NCBI RefSeq assembly: GCF_900142845.1
Contig: NZ_FSRU01000001.1
Location: 2,666,001-2,730,000 of the forward strand
Direction of reading: 5' to 3'
DNA length: 64,000 bases
From: Paraburkholderia phenazinium
Lineage (GTDB): Bacteria; Pseudomonadota; Gammaproteobacteria; Burkholderiales; Burkholderiaceae
Shown: positions 36,854 through 47,500 of the stretch, piece by piece
How positions within the stretch are numbered: position 1 is the first letter of the stretch
How the letters are laid out: every line of letters begins with the position of its first letter
Program-made: the position numbers and the translations under genes
Notes under the pieces: model-generated
Seen by the model: the letters and a program-made list of their open reading frames with translations, nothing else
Database searches by the model: none
Told to the model about the DNA's origin: nothing

Positions 36854-37837
36854 ATGAGTCCTTCGAGCGATATTGAAACCCTCTTCGGGCATTTTGGCGG
36901 CAACGCGGGCGACTACCAGGAAATCGGCCGCGAGAACGAAGCGAGTTCGGCACGCACGCGCTGGCCGTTGCTCGTCACGCTCGATCTGACGCAGCCGTCC
37001 ATCCCGGCCATTCCGACGCGCCGCGATCCTCTGGCGAAGGCCGACGAAGCCGCGCAAGCGCAGTCGCCGGCCGGCGACGCGCTCGCGGCAAACGGTCCCG
37101 CTGAAGCAGGACGCACCGGCACGCAGCAGGTCCGCAGCAAGACGCCGCTGTTTACGCGACCGCATCGGCGCACGATTCCGCCGGTCGGCAACGCCGTCAA
37201 GTCCGAGGCGCCGCGTGGCGCCGAGCGCTTTTCCGCCCTGCCGCTAGCCGTCAATGCCGAACTCGCCGCCGGCGAAGTGCAGCCGGCAGTCGCGCCTGTC
37301 ATCGTCACGCCGCCGGCGGTTGCACCGCAAGCGCCGGTTCCGCCTGTCGTGGCCGCGAGCGTTCCGCCGGTTAGCCGTGTGCCGCCAGCAATCGCTGCGG
37401 CAATCGCGCCCGTCGCCGTGTCGCCGGTCGTTGCGCGCGCAACTTCCGCCGCGCCTGCCTTGCGTACCCCGGCGCCGATCGCACCCGCCACGCCAGTCGC
37501 GCAAACCTTCGCCGCAGCCGCCACGTCTGCGGTTGCCGCAAGGACTGGCGTCGCACCCACGCCCGCCCGCGCCCAGCCTGCACCGCCCGCTTTCACGTTC
37601 ATGCCGCGCACCACGGCACCCGCTGCATCACCCTCACCTGCTGCCCAGCCGACGTCCATTCTCGGCAAGCTGTTCGAACCGGCAGCACCCAGCACGGCAC
37701 CCGCGGCCCAAACACCTGCGACCGCAGCCGCACCGGCGGCGCTCGGTTCGTTGTTCGACCGTTTGCGTGGTGAGACCTCCACCCCGGCAACGCCGGCTCC
37801 TCATTCGTGGCTGACCAACGGCCCGCGTCGCTCATGA
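36854..37837 (+). CDS. bcsP: BcsP/BcsR-like protein with Ala/Pro-rich tail
   Basis: 327 residues. The first 45 or so (DIETLFGHFGGNAGDYQEI, then ASSARTRWPLLVTLDL) match the short BcsR of enterobacteria, which reads DIVALKQAF..YADI..LKRWPLL. The rest is long, low-complexity Ala/Pro/Val sequence with little predicted structure. It ends with two short LGKLFEPAA and LGSLFDRLRG motifs and a basic end. BcsR binds BcsQ and is needed for cellulose secretion; the fusion probably does the same, with the tail as a flexible tether (inference). A 7-codon ORF (36834-36857) overlaps its start by ATGA. The stop overlaps bcsQ by ATGA. Confidence 0.7.
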   Translation: MSPSSDIETLFGHFGGNAGDYQEIGRENEASSARTRWPLLVTLDLTQPSIPAIPTRRDPLAKADEAAQAQSPAGDALAANGPAEAGRTGTQQVRSKTPLFTRPHRRTIPPVGNAVKSEAPRGAERFSALPLAVNAELAAGEVQPAVAPVIVTPPAVAPQAPVPPVVAASVPPVSRVPPAIAAAIAPVAVSPVVARATSAAPALRTPAPIAPATPVAQTFAAAATSAVAARTGVAPTPARAQPAPPAFTFMPRTTAPAASPSPAAQPTSILGKLFEPAAPSTAPAAQTPATAAAPAALGSLFDRLRGETSTPATPAPHSWLTNGPRRS

Positions 37838-38622
37838 AAGTTATTGCGGTCGTTTCCGCGAAAGGTGGGGTCGGCAAGACCACGCTTGCGGCCAACCTCG
37901 CTTCCGTTCTCGCTACCAGTGGCCGACGCGTGATCGCGCTCGACCTCGATCCGCAAAACGCCTTGCGCCTGCACTTCGGCGTGCCGCTCGACAGCATCGA
38001 CGGTTTGTCGCGCGCCACCCTGAGCGGCGATCCCTGGCAAAGCATCATGTTCGACGGTGTCGACGGCGTAACCGTGCTGCCTTACGGTGCGGTCGTCGAA
38101 GACGACCGGCGCCGCTTCGAAGCCTATATCGATCACGAGCCGCAGTGGCTCTTGCAGTCGCTTGAATCGCTGCGGCTCGACGCTTCCGACATCGTGGTGA
38201 TCGATACGCCGCCAGGTTCGTCGGTCTATACGCGCACCGCGCTGTGCGCGGCGACCTTCGCGCTGAACGTGGTGCTCGCGGACGCCGCCTCTTACGCAGC
38301 GATTCCGCAAATGGAGCGGATGATCGACGCGTATGCCGCGCCGCGTCCCGACTTCGGCGGCGTGGGTTACGTGGTCAACCAGGTGGACCAGTCGCGCCAG
38401 TTGACCAAGGACGTCCTCAAGGTGCTGCGCCATCTGCTCGGCGAGAAGCTGTTCCCTGGGGTGATTCACCAGGACGAAGGGGTCAGCGAGTCGCTTGCCT
38501 GCGATACCACGCTGATCCACTACGATCCGCTCAGCCAGGCTGCCGCCGATTTCCGCGCGTGCAGCCAATGGCTGATGTCGCGGGTCGACTCGATTGCTGT
38601 TTCGCCGGGGAGTGTCGCATGA
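37834..38622 (+). CDS. bcsQ: Cellulose biosynthesis ParA/MinD-like ATPase BcsQ
   Basis: 262 residues from MKVIAVVSAKGGVGKTTLAANLA, containing the deviant Walker A; the switch region DLDPQNALRLHFGV and DTPPGSS follow. BcsQ localises cellulose synthesis to the cell pole and supports synthase activity with BcsR. An upstream in-frame ATG at 37807 exists, but the ATG at 37834 forms an ATGA overlap with bcsP and matches family N termini. The stop overlaps the bcsA start, also ATGA. Confidence 0.9.
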   Translation: MKVIAVVSAKGGVGKTTLAANLASVLATSGRRVIALDLDPQNALRLHFGVPLDSIDGLSRATLSGDPWQSIMFDGVDGVTVLPYGAVVEDDRRRFEAYIDHEPQWLLQSLESLRLDASDIVVIDTPPGSSVYTRTALCAATFALNVVLADAASYAAIPQMERMIDAYAAPRPDFGGVGYVVNQVDQSRQLTKDVLKVLRHLLGEKLFPGVIHQDEGVSESLACDTTLIHYDPLSQAAADFRACSQWLMSRVDSIAVSPGSVA

Positions 38623-40829
38623 GCACACCGCAAGCACGGAGTACGGAACCTGCTGTCGAGCCCTCCCGGCTCGAGCGCTTCGTCGACGCCCGCTTCTGGA
38701 GCAGCACGCCGGTCGTGGTGTGCCTCACGCTGTTTGCGCTGGTGATCCTGTACTTCGTATTTACGGTGCCGCTGGCGTTTTACGAGCAACTGACCTTCGC
38801 CACCTGCTGCTTCATCTGCGCCCTGCTGTTTCGCCGTCTGCAGGGCCGCTATGCGACGCTCGTGATGATCATGCTGTCGGTGGTCGCTTCGGGCCGCTAT
38901 ATGTTCTGGCGTCTGACCGCCACGACTTACTGGGAGCATCCGCTCGACGCCGTATGGGGTTTGCTGCTGGTCTCGGCCGAGGTCTATTCGACGGTCGTGC
39001 TGATGCTCGGCTACTTCCAGACCGCCTGGCCGCTCAAGCGCGAGCCGATGCCGCTGCCGGCCGATCGCAGCGCCTGGCCGACCGTCGACGTGTTCATCCC
39101 GACGTATAACGAGCCGCTCTCGGTGGTCAAGCCGACCATCTACGCAGCGCTCGCACTCGACTACCCGGCGGACAAGCTATCCATCCACGTGCTGGACGAC
39201 GGCCGCCGTCCGGAGTTCAAGGCGTTCTGCGAGGAGGTGGGCGTCCACTGGACCATCCGCACGCACAACCGCCACGCCAAGGCCGGCAACATCAATGAAG
39301 CGCTGAAGATCACCAGCGGCGAATTCCTCGCGATCTTCGACTGCGATCACATTCCGACCCGCTCGTTCCTGCAGATCGGCCTCGGCTGGTTCCTGCGCGA
39401 CAAGCTGCTGTCGATGCTGCAAACGCCGCACCATTTCTTTTCGGCCGATCCGTTCGAGCGCAATCTCGGCACCTTCCGTAAAGTCCCGAACGAAGGCGAG
39501 CTGTTTTACGGCCTCGTGCAGGACGGCAACGACCTGTGGAACGCCACCTTCTTCTGCGGCTCGTGCGCGCTGCTGCGCCGCTCGATGGTCGAGGAAATCG
39601 GCGGCATCGCCGTCGAGACAGTCACCGAAGACGCGCACACCGCGTTGAAGCTGCACCGGCTCGGCTACACCACCGCCTATCTCGCGATTGCCCAGGCGGC
39701 AGGCCTCGCCACTGAAAGTCTGTCAGGTCACATCGGCCAGCGGATTCGCTGGGCGCGCGGCATGACGCAGATCTTCCGGATCGACAATCCGCTAACCGGC
39801 AAGGGCCTCAAGCTCGGCCAGCGGCTGTGCTACCTGAACGCGATGATGCACTTCTTCTACGGCGTGCCGCGTCTCGTGTTCCTGACCGCGCCGCTGTCGT
39901 TCCTGTTCTTCGGCGCGCACGTGATCGAAGCGGCGGCCAGCACGATCGCCATCTACGCGATGCCGCACATGATGCATGCGAGCATCACCAACTCGCGCAT
40001 GCAGCGCCTGTTCCGCCATTCGTTCTGGGCCGAGGTCTACGAATCGGTGCTGGCCTCGTACATCACCGCCCCGACCCTGCTCGCGCTGATCAACCCGAAG
40101 CTCGGCAAATTCAACGTGACGGCCAAGGGCGGCCAGATCGAGAAGAACTATTTCGACTGGGCCATCTCGCGCCCCTACCTGTTCCTGCTGCTGCTGAACC
40201 TGGTCGGCTTCGTCACCGGTCTCGTGCATATCTATCTGAACTTTGGCGTGCGCAGCGAAGTGCAGACCACCCTCCTCAATCTGGCGTGGACCGGCTACAA
40301 CATGCTGATCCTCGGCGCGAGCGTGGCCGCGGCAAGCGAGCGCCGGCAGATTCGCGCCGTGCATCGCGTGGCGATGAAAATGCCGGTGATGCTGAAATTC
40401 TCGACGGGCCGCACGCTGGCCTGCCAGACCATCGACTACTCGGAAGGCGGTGTCGGCGTGGAATTGCCCAACAGCATCCAGGTGCCGATGCACGAGCGCG
40501 TGACTGTCTCCCTGTTTCGCGGCGACGAAGAATATGCGTTCGCCGCCACGGTCGGCTTCACGGCGCCCGGGCGGGTCGGCTTGCGCTTCGACCAGATGTC
40601 GCGCGAGCAGGAGTACGAGTTCGTCAAGTCCACCTTCGCGCGTGCCGACGCCTGGATGGGCTGGGCCGAAGGACGCCAGCAGGATACGCCGCTGCGCGGA
40701 CTGTCACACGTGTTGCTGGTCGGCGTGCGCGGGATTGCCGGCCTCTTCGAACATCTTTACGAAGACCTGCGCGGCTCGATGCGAAGCCGCCCAATCGACG
40801 TCAAAAAGCTGAAAACGAAAAAAGACTGA
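38619..40829 (+). CDS. bcsA: Cellulose synthase catalytic subunit BcsA
   Basis: 736 residues. N-terminal membrane helices are followed by a GT2 domain from about residue 155 (DVFIPTYNEPLSVVKPTI). Catalytic motifs: VLDDGRR (near 192), DCDHIP (near 241), TEDAHTALKL (near 335) and QRIRWARGM (near 373). More helices follow, then a PilZ domain with RAVHR near 577 and DYSEGGVGVELP near 605, which bind c-di-GMP. It polymerises UDP-glucose into beta-1,4-glucan and moves the chain across the inner membrane with BcsB. Length is as in Komagataeibacter. ATGA overlap with bcsQ. Confidence 0.96.
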   Translation: MSTPQARSTEPAVEPSRLERFVDARFWSSTPVVVCLTLFALVILYFVFTVPLAFYEQLTFATCCFICALLFRRLQGRYATLVMIMLSVVASGRYMFWRLTATTYWEHPLDAVWGLLLVSAEVYSTVVLMLGYFQTAWPLKREPMPLPADRSAWPTVDVFIPTYNEPLSVVKPTIYAALALDYPADKLSIHVLDDGRRPEFKAFCEEVGVHWTIRTHNRHAKAGNINEALKITSGEFLAIFDCDHIPTRSFLQIGLGWFLRDKLLSMLQTPHHFFSADPFERNLGTFRKVPNEGELFYGLVQDGNDLWNATFFCGSCALLRRSMVEEIGGIAVETVTEDAHTALKLHRLGYTTAYLAIAQAAGLATESLSGHIGQRIRWARGMTQIFRIDNPLTGKGLKLGQRLCYLNAMMHFFYGVPRLVFLTAPLSFLFFGAHVIEAAASTIAIYAMPHMMHASITNSRMQRLFRHSFWAEVYESVLASYITAPTLLALINPKLGKFNVTAKGGQIEKNYFDWAISRPYLFLLLLNLVGFVTGLVHIYLNFGVRSEVQTTLLNLAWTGYNMLILGASVAAASERRQIRAVHRVAMKMPVMLKFSTGRTLACQTIDYSEGGVGVELPNSIQVPMHERVTVSLFRGDEEYAFAATVGFTAPGRVGLRFDQMSREQEYEFVKSTFARADAWMGWAEGRQQDTPLRGLSHVLLVGVRGIAGLFEHLYEDLRGSMRSRPIDVKKLKTKKD

Positions 40830-40832
40830 CTT

Positions 40833-43346
40833 ATGGGTAAAGGGATTGCGCGGACAACGACTCAACACTTGCAAAGCGGGCGCGGCATGACAGGATGGGC
40901 AACGCGCTTGCGTTCGCGCCGCCTCGTTCGCGGACTCGCCTGCTGGCTGGCATTGCAGACCGCCTTCGCGGCGCCGCTGGCATCGGCGGCCGGGCTCGTC
41001 GCCAGTTCGGCGCGCGTCGCCGCGCCGCCGGGTACGCCGGACGCCACCGGCGTGGGCAACGTGCCGGCGCCGAGCGCCGCCGTACCGTTCGATCCCAACG
41101 CGATCGTCCAACCTGTGCTCGCGACGCCGACCCCGGCGCTCGCCGCCTCGTCGGTGAAAGCGCTCGGCATCAAGACGCCGACCACCGCCGAACCCGGCAC
41201 CCTGGTGCCGGGCGGCCGCCGCCAGACGCTGACTTTCGCCGATTTCGGCGCGCTCGATCCGCTGCAGTTGCGCGGCACCGACGGCCAGAACGGCATCGCC
41301 TTCTCGGTACGCAACGACGAAGTGGTGACCGGTGCGGTCCTGCATCTGATCTATAGCTACTCGCCCGCCCTGCTGCCGGCCATCTCGCAGCTGAAGGTGC
41401 TGGTCAACGGCGAAGTCGCGGCCACGCTACCGGTGCCGCACGAACAGGCCGGCATGCTGGTGGCGCGCGATGTCTCGATCGATCCGCGCTTCATCACCGA
41501 ATTCAATCACCTGAACGTGCAGTTGATCGGCCACTACACGCAGCAATGCGAAGACCCGGCCAATTCGTCGTTATGGGCCACCGTCAGCAATGCGAGCTCG
41601 CTCGATCTGACCTACGCGTCGCTGACCAGCAAGCCGGATCTGGCCGCACTGCCGCAGCCGTTCTTCGATCGCCGCGACGTGCGGCGCCTCGAACTACCGT
41701 TCGTACTCCCATCCAAACCGGGTTCGGAAACGCTGGAAGCGGCCGGCATTGTGGCGTCGTGGTTCGGCGCGCTGGCCGGCTATCGCGGCGCGCTGTTCCC
41801 CGCCCAGCTCGACGAAGCGCCGCTGTCGGGCAATGCCGTGGTGTTTGCCACCGCGGATCAGCGGCCGGCCGGCGTGGCGATTCCCGCCATCTCCGGACCG
41901 ACCATTGCGGTGGTGGACCGGCAAGCGCCGGCGCGCGGCAAACTGCTGCTGGTGCTCGGGCGTAACGAAGCCGAACTGAAGACTGCGGCGAAAGCACTCG
42001 GCGTCGGCCAGAGCGTGCTCTCCGGCGAAAGCGCGACGATCACGCAACTGAACGAGCTGGCCCCGCGCGCGCCGTACGACGCGCCGAACTGGCTGCCCAC
42101 TAACCGCCCCGTGCGCTTTGGCGAACTGGCCGAGGCGCGCGATCTCACCGTCTCCGGCTACGATGCCGACGCCGTGCGCGTCAATCTGCGCGTGCCGCCC
42201 GACCTGTTCATGTGGCACACCAGCGGTGCGCCGATCGACCTGCGCTATCGCTACACCGTGCGACCGAAGCCGGACCGCTCGTCGCTGAACATCAGCATCA
42301 ACGACGGCTTCGTCCAGTCGCTGCCGATTCCGGCCAAGCCCGCCTCGATGTTCGACCTCGGCCGTTATTTCAGCACCATCCTGCCGGATAAAACCGCCGA
42401 TGCCCGCCGCACCGTCCACATCCCGCCGCTGCTGCTGACGCCGCGGGCGCAGTTGCGCCTGCACTTCTATTACGACATTCCGGACACCGGCGAATGCCAC
42501 GGCCGCCTGCTCGAGAACGTGGTCGGCTCGATCGATCCGAATTCGACCATCGATCTGTCGTCGTTCCCGCACTACATGGCCTTGCCCGATCTGGCGGCGT
42601 TCGCCAATAGCGGCTTCCCGTTCACGCGGATGGCGGACCTCTCCGAGACCGCCGTGGTCCTGCCGAACGACGCGGATTCGAGCGACTACAGCCTGTACCT
42701 GCTCGAGATGGGCCGCATGGGCGCCTCGACCGGTTATCCCGCCACCGGCGTGACCGTGACCACCGCCGACCAGGTCGACCAGCTCGCCAACAAGGACCTG
42801 ATGATTTTCGGCGCCCCCGGCCGTCAGCCGCTGTTGCAGCGCTGGGCCAAATCGATGCCGTTCTCGAGCGACGGCGACTCGCGCACGTTCGAACTGTCGG
42901 ACATCGTCTTCAAGCTGGAAGACTGGTGGCACGGCGAACGCGGCGTCGAACGCGCACCGGCGCGCGCCGACCTGTCGCTCGTCAGTTCGAACGGCGCGGC
43001 GCTGTTGACCGGCTTCGAATCGCCGCTGCAGAAAGAGCGCAGCGCCGTGGCGTTCGTCAGCGCCGCCGGCCAGTCGGATGCCGACCTGAGCTCGGCCCTG
43101 CTCGACGCCGACGTGCTGCCGCAGATCCAAGGTGCGATGGCCGTGATCCATGGCCGCAGCGTCACGATTACCTCGAACGGCACCGCGTACTACATCGGCC
43201 ATCTGTCGCCGCAGGAGTACCTGCGCTGGGCCCTGTCGTCGCATCCGCTCCTGCTGCTGCTGGGCGGCATCTTCGCCGCGCTGATCATCGCAGCGCTGTT
43301 TTACCGTGCGCTGCGTTCGATCGCCGCGCGCCGCCTGAGGGATTGA
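40833..43346 (+). CDS. bcsB: Cyclic-di-GMP-binding cellulose synthase subunit BcsB
   Basis: 837 residues. A basic N terminus and hydrophobic signal (GLACWLALQTAFAAPLASAAG) are followed by Ala/Pro-rich sequence. The large periplasmic carbohydrate-binding and flavodoxin-like domains follow (about residues 110-780), then a C-terminal membrane anchor (HPLLLLLGGIFAALIIAALFYRAL). It guides the glucan through the periplasm and stabilises BcsA. It starts three bases after bcsA; an alternative ATG at 40887 would give a more usual signal peptide. The stop is followed by bcsZ one base later. Confidence 0.93.
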   Translation: MGKGIARTTTQHLQSGRGMTGWATRLRSRRLVRGLACWLALQTAFAAPLASAAGLVASSARVAAPPGTPDATGVGNVPAPSAAVPFDPNAIVQPVLATPTPALAASSVKALGIKTPTTAEPGTLVPGGRRQTLTFADFGALDPLQLRGTDGQNGIAFSVRNDEVVTGAVLHLIYSYSPALLPAISQLKVLVNGEVAATLPVPHEQAGMLVARDVSIDPRFITEFNHLNVQLIGHYTQQCEDPANSSLWATVSNASSLDLTYASLTSKPDLAALPQPFFDRRDVRRLELPFVLPSKPGSETLEAAGIVASWFGALAGYRGALFPAQLDEAPLSGNAVVFATADQRPAGVAIPAISGPTIAVVDRQAPARGKLLLVLGRNEAELKTAAKALGVGQSVLSGESATITQLNELAPRAPYDAPNWLPTNRPVRFGELAEARDLTVSGYDADAVRVNLRVPPDLFMWHTSGAPIDLRYRYTVRPKPDRSSLNISINDGFVQSLPIPAKPASMFDLGRYFSTILPDKTADARRTVHIPPLLLTPRAQLRLHFYYDIPDTGECHGRLLENVVGSIDPNSTIDLSSFPHYMALPDLAAFANSGFPFTRMADLSETAVVLPNDADSSDYSLYLLEMGRMGASTGYPATGVTVTTADQVDQLANKDLMIFGAPGRQPLLQRWAKSMPFSSDGDSRTFELSDIVFKLEDWWHGERGVERAPARADLSLVSSNGAALLTGFESPLQKERSAVAFVSAAGQSDADLSSALLDADVLPQIQGAMAVIHGRSVTITSNGTAYYIGHLSPQEYLRWALSSHPLLLLLGGIFAALIIAALFYRALRSIAARRLRD

Positions 43347-43347
43347 G

Positions 43348-44541
43348 ATGCCGGCCAAACTAACCACGGCACCCGTTGCGCTTGCCTTGGGCCTGCTTAC
43401 GTCTGTGACCTGCGTCGTGCCGGATGCCGCTGCGGCCGCTACAGCCTCCACCGCTGCGGCTGCGAGCGCGGCTCAATGCGACTGGCCCGCTTACCGGACC
43501 TTCGTGCAACGTTTCGTGCAGGCCGACGGGCGCGTGATCGACTATTCGACGCCCACCCAGCAGACCACCTCCGAAGGCCAGTCGTACGGCATGTTCTTCG
43601 CGCTGGTCGCGAACGATCGCGCCACGTTCGACCGCCTGCTCGACTGGACCCGCACCAACCTCGCCGGCAACCAGTTCGATGCGAACGATGTGCGTCTGCC
43701 TTCGTGGCAATGGGGCAAAAAACCGGATGGCTCGTATGGCGTGCTCGATCCGAATTCCGCATCGGACTCCGACCTGTGGATCGCCTACGATCTACTGCAG
43801 GCAGGACACCTCTGGAACGACAGCCATTACACGACGCTCGGCGAAGCGCTCGCCAAACAGATCGCCAGCAAGGAAGTGGTCAGCCTGTCGGGTCTCGGAC
43901 CGATGCTGCTGCCCGGTCCACAGGGCTTTCAGACCGGCGACGTGACGCGCCTGAATCCCAGCTATCTGCCGCTGCCGGTGCTGCGCGCGCTGGCCAAGGC
44001 GCAGCCCGGCGGCCCGTGGAGCAAACTGGCCGACAACGCCTATCAGCTCGTCAAAACCACCGCGCCGCGCGGCTTCGTGCCCGACTGGGCCGCGTGGCGG
44101 GCCGGCCAGTTCGTGGTCGATCCGAAAACCGGCGACACCGGCAGCTACGACGCCATCCGCGCGTACCTGTGGGCCGGCATGGCCGCGCCTGGCGATCCGT
44201 TGGCCAAACCCTGGCTCGCGGCGCTCGGCGGCATGCGCCTCCAGGTGACCGAGGCGGGCTTTCCGCCCGAGAAGGTCGCGGCGACCACCGGCGTCGTGAG
44301 CGGCGAAGGGCCGCTCAGCTACTGGGGCGCGCTCGCGCCTTACTTCAAGACGCTCGGCGACGAGCGCGACCTGGGGCTTGCGCGTACGCATCTGGCGTCG
44401 CTCGACAACCCCGTCGCGGGCCACGAGCCTGTCTATTACGATCGTGTGCTGGGCTTGTTCGGCACCGGATTCATCGACGGCCGCTATCGCTTCGACGATG
44501 CCGGGCGGCTTGTGCCGAGCTGGAGAAACACATGCGATTGA
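43348..44541 (+). CDS. bcsZ: GH8 endo-1,4-beta-glucanase BcsZ
   Basis: 397 residues, glycoside hydrolase family 8. Signal peptide MPAKLTTAPVALALGLLTSV, Ala-rich to about residue 45. The catalytic acid Glu is in TTSEGQSYGMFFAL and the base Asp in SASDSDLWIAYDLLQAG. BcsZ trims nascent cellulose in the periplasm and is needed for proper synthesis and secretion. It overlaps bcsC by 10 bases and follows bcsB by one base. Confidence 0.93.
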   Translation: MPAKLTTAPVALALGLLTSVTCVVPDAAAAATASTAAAASAAQCDWPAYRTFVQRFVQADGRVIDYSTPTQQTTSEGQSYGMFFALVANDRATFDRLLDWTRTNLAGNQFDANDVRLPSWQWGKKPDGSYGVLDPNSASDSDLWIAYDLLQAGHLWNDSHYTTLGEALAKQIASKEVVSLSGLGPMLLPGPQGFQTGDVTRLNPSYLPLPVLRALAKAQPGGPWSKLADNAYQLVKTTAPRGFVPDWAAWRAGQFVVDPKTGDTGSYDAIRAYLWAGMAAPGDPLAKPWLAALGGMRLQVTEAGFPPEKVAATTGVVSGEGPLSYWGALAPYFKTLGDERDLGLARTHLASLDNPVAGHEPVYYDRVLGLFGTGFIDGRYRFDDAGRLVPSWRNTCD

Positions 44542-47500
44542 GCGCCCTCGCGCTGGCGCTGAGCCTCGTTAGCGTCTCGATCGCGACGCTGCCCACCGCC
44601 GTCTTTGCCCAGGCGTCGTCCGATCCGCTCAACGTGCTGATCGACCAGGGCAAGTACTGGCAAACCCATCACCGTGGCGACCTCGCCGAGCAGGCCTGGC
44701 AGAAGGTGTTGCGCATCGATCCGAAGCAGCCCGATGCATTGTTCGGCATGGGTATGGTGCTCGCCGACCGCAAGGACGGCAGCGGCGCGCAACAGTATCT
44801 GGCGCGCCTGCGGGAAGTCGCGCCGAGCTATCCGAACATCGACGAACTCGGGCGGCGCCTCGGCGAAAGCAGCCTGCGCGACCAGACCGTCAACGACGCG
44901 CGGCGCCTGCAGCAAAGCGGCCAGAGCGCGAGCGCGGTGCAGCAGTATCAGCGTGCGCTCGAAGGCAAGCCCGCCACGCCCGAACTGCAACTTGAGTACT
45001 ACCAGGCACTCGCCGCTACACCGCAGGGTTGGGACCAGGCACGGCGCGGTCTGCAGCAACTCGCGCAGCAGAATCCGGACGACCCGCGCTATGCACTCGC
45101 TTACGCCCAGCACCTGACCTATCGCGACGTGACGCGCCGCGAGGGCATTGCCCAGCTCGCGAAGCTCTCGGGCGACAGCGCAGTGGGCGCCGCCGCGCGC
45201 AAGAGCTGGCGGCAGGCGCTGCTGTGGCTCGATGCCCGAGCCTCCGACGCCCCGCTCTATCAGAGCTACCTGCAGCTCGTGCCTGACGATGCGGCGGTCA
45301 AGGCGCGCTCCGATTCGATGGTGCAGCAGGACGCCGCCGCCCGCGAACGGGCCCAGCAAAATGCTGCCGTCGATGCACGCGGCCGCACGATCGCCGACGG
45401 CTTTGCGGCGCTCGACCGCGGCGATCTCGCCACGGCACGCGCGAAGTTCTCCTCGGTACTGACCTCGAGCCCGAACGACGGCGACGCGCTTGGCGGCATG
45501 GGCATCGCCGCGCTCAAGCAGGAGCATTTCTCCGAAGCCCGCGACTACCTGGAGCGTGCCTCGCGCGGCGCCAATCCGGCGCGCTGGAAAGACGCGCTGT
45601 TGAGCGCGACTTACTGGACCTATACGAGCGACGCCATCGGCGCGCGCAGCAACGGCGAATTCGCCAAGGCCAAGTCGCTGTTCGAGCGCGCGATTGCCAT
45701 CAATCCGTCCGACGTCACCGCGCAGGTGCTGCTCGGCGAGATGCTGCTGAACAACGGCGACCCGGTTGGCGCGGAACAGGCCTACCGGATGGCGCTACGC
45801 CGCCAGGCCGACAATCCCGACGCGATTCGCGGCCTGGTCGGCGCGCTGGCTGCCCAGGGACGCGGCGACGAAGCGCTGCAGTTTGCCAATCAGCTCAACG
45901 CCGAACAGCAGTCGAAAGCGGGCGGCATCGACCGCCTGCGCGGCGAAGCGCAGGCCGCCCAGGCGCGCGCCGCGGAGGCGCGCGGCGATCTGGGTGCGGC
46001 GCGCAGCCTGTTCGAAGATGCACTGCTCAGCAATCCTGACGATCCGTGGCTGCGCCTCGACCTTGCGCGCATCTATGTGCGCCAGGGCGCTGTCGGCAAC
46101 GCGCGCAGCATGATGGACGGCTTGCTGGCGGCCCACCCCGATATGACCGATGCGCTCTATGCGAGCGCGTTGTTGTCGGCGGAAACCCAGGACTGGTCGG
46201 CCGGGCTCGCGCAACTGGACCGCATTCCGGCCGCCCAGCGCACCGACGCGATGGCCACCTTGCAGCACCGCCTATGGGTACATCAGCAGGCTAGCCTCGC
46301 TATCCAGATGGCGAAAAGCGGGCAGACCCAGCAGGCGTTCGCCACGCTCTCGGCCACGGAGCCGGTGGCAGCCGGCAACCCGGAACTGATCGGCGTGGTG
46401 GCGTCGGCTTACCAGCAGGCGGGCGACCCGGGCCGCGCGCTGTGGCTCGTGCGCAGCGCAATGAACGCCGCGCCCGGCAATACGGATCTGCTGCTGCAAT
46501 ATGCCGGCATCCTGCTCGCCAGTCATCAGGATGCCGAACTGGGCACGGTGATGCGGCAGCTTGCCGCGACGCAACTGACTCCGGAGCAGCGTACCGATTT
46601 CGGCAATCTGAATCTGGCCATCGTGGTGCGGCAGTGCGACGCCGTGCGCCAGCGCGGCGACCTCGCGAGCGCCTACGATGTGATCGCGCCGTGGCTCGCC
46701 GCGATGCCCGACAATGCCGATCTGCAGGCCGCGCTTGGGCGCCTCTATTCGTCCGCAGGCGACGACCGCAACGCGCTCGCCAGTTACCGCGTGGCGCTCA
46801 CGCGCCGTCCCGACGACCTGAGCCTGATGCTCGCGGCCATCCCTGCTGCGACCGGGGCGAAGGACTTCCGTTATGCCGAATCGCTTGCCACTCAGGCGCT
46901 CAATACAGCGCCGGACGATCCCGCCGTGCTCGCCGCCGTGGGCCGCATGTACCGCGCCGAAGGCAAGCTCACGCTCGCGTCGGAGTATCTGCAGCGCTCG
47001 CTGATCGCCGCCAATACGCCGGTGACGAGCGGCGGCCCGCGCGCCGGTTCGGCCAGCAATGTGCCGCGCGGCTGGGAAGTGGCGATGCGCAGGATCGGCG
47101 CGACGCCGCTGCCCGGCACCAATCCGTTCGAGGGAAAAACCGCTATCGATGTACCAGCCGACGCCACCGGCGCTGGCGTCGCGCCCCGCATCAACGGCGG
47201 GTTCAGCGCCACCGTAACGATGCCCTCTGCCGCGCCCGCAGCGTCCCCGTACTCGCAGTCATCCTTTCCGACGCAGACCGTGCCGACCTATCCGCCGCCC
47301 CAACAGCCGTCGCCGTATGTGGCGCCCTATACGGCGCCGTACGTGCAGCCCTCTGTCGCGCCAGCCAATCCTTCCGGCATGCCGAGTTCCAGCAACGGCG
47401 CGGGCGGCTATGGTCCGGACAACTATGGATCGAGCCAGACCGGTGTCCCTGCTGCCGCGCCGTTGCAGCCGTATCCCGGCCAGGGGCAGGCGCCGGTTCA

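Noticed and set aside
43476..44531. Extension of the bcsC frame back through bcsZ
   Set aside because: The upstream part is the out-of-phase frame of bcsZ. A signal peptide starts at 44532 and overlaps the bcsZ stop by only 10 bases.
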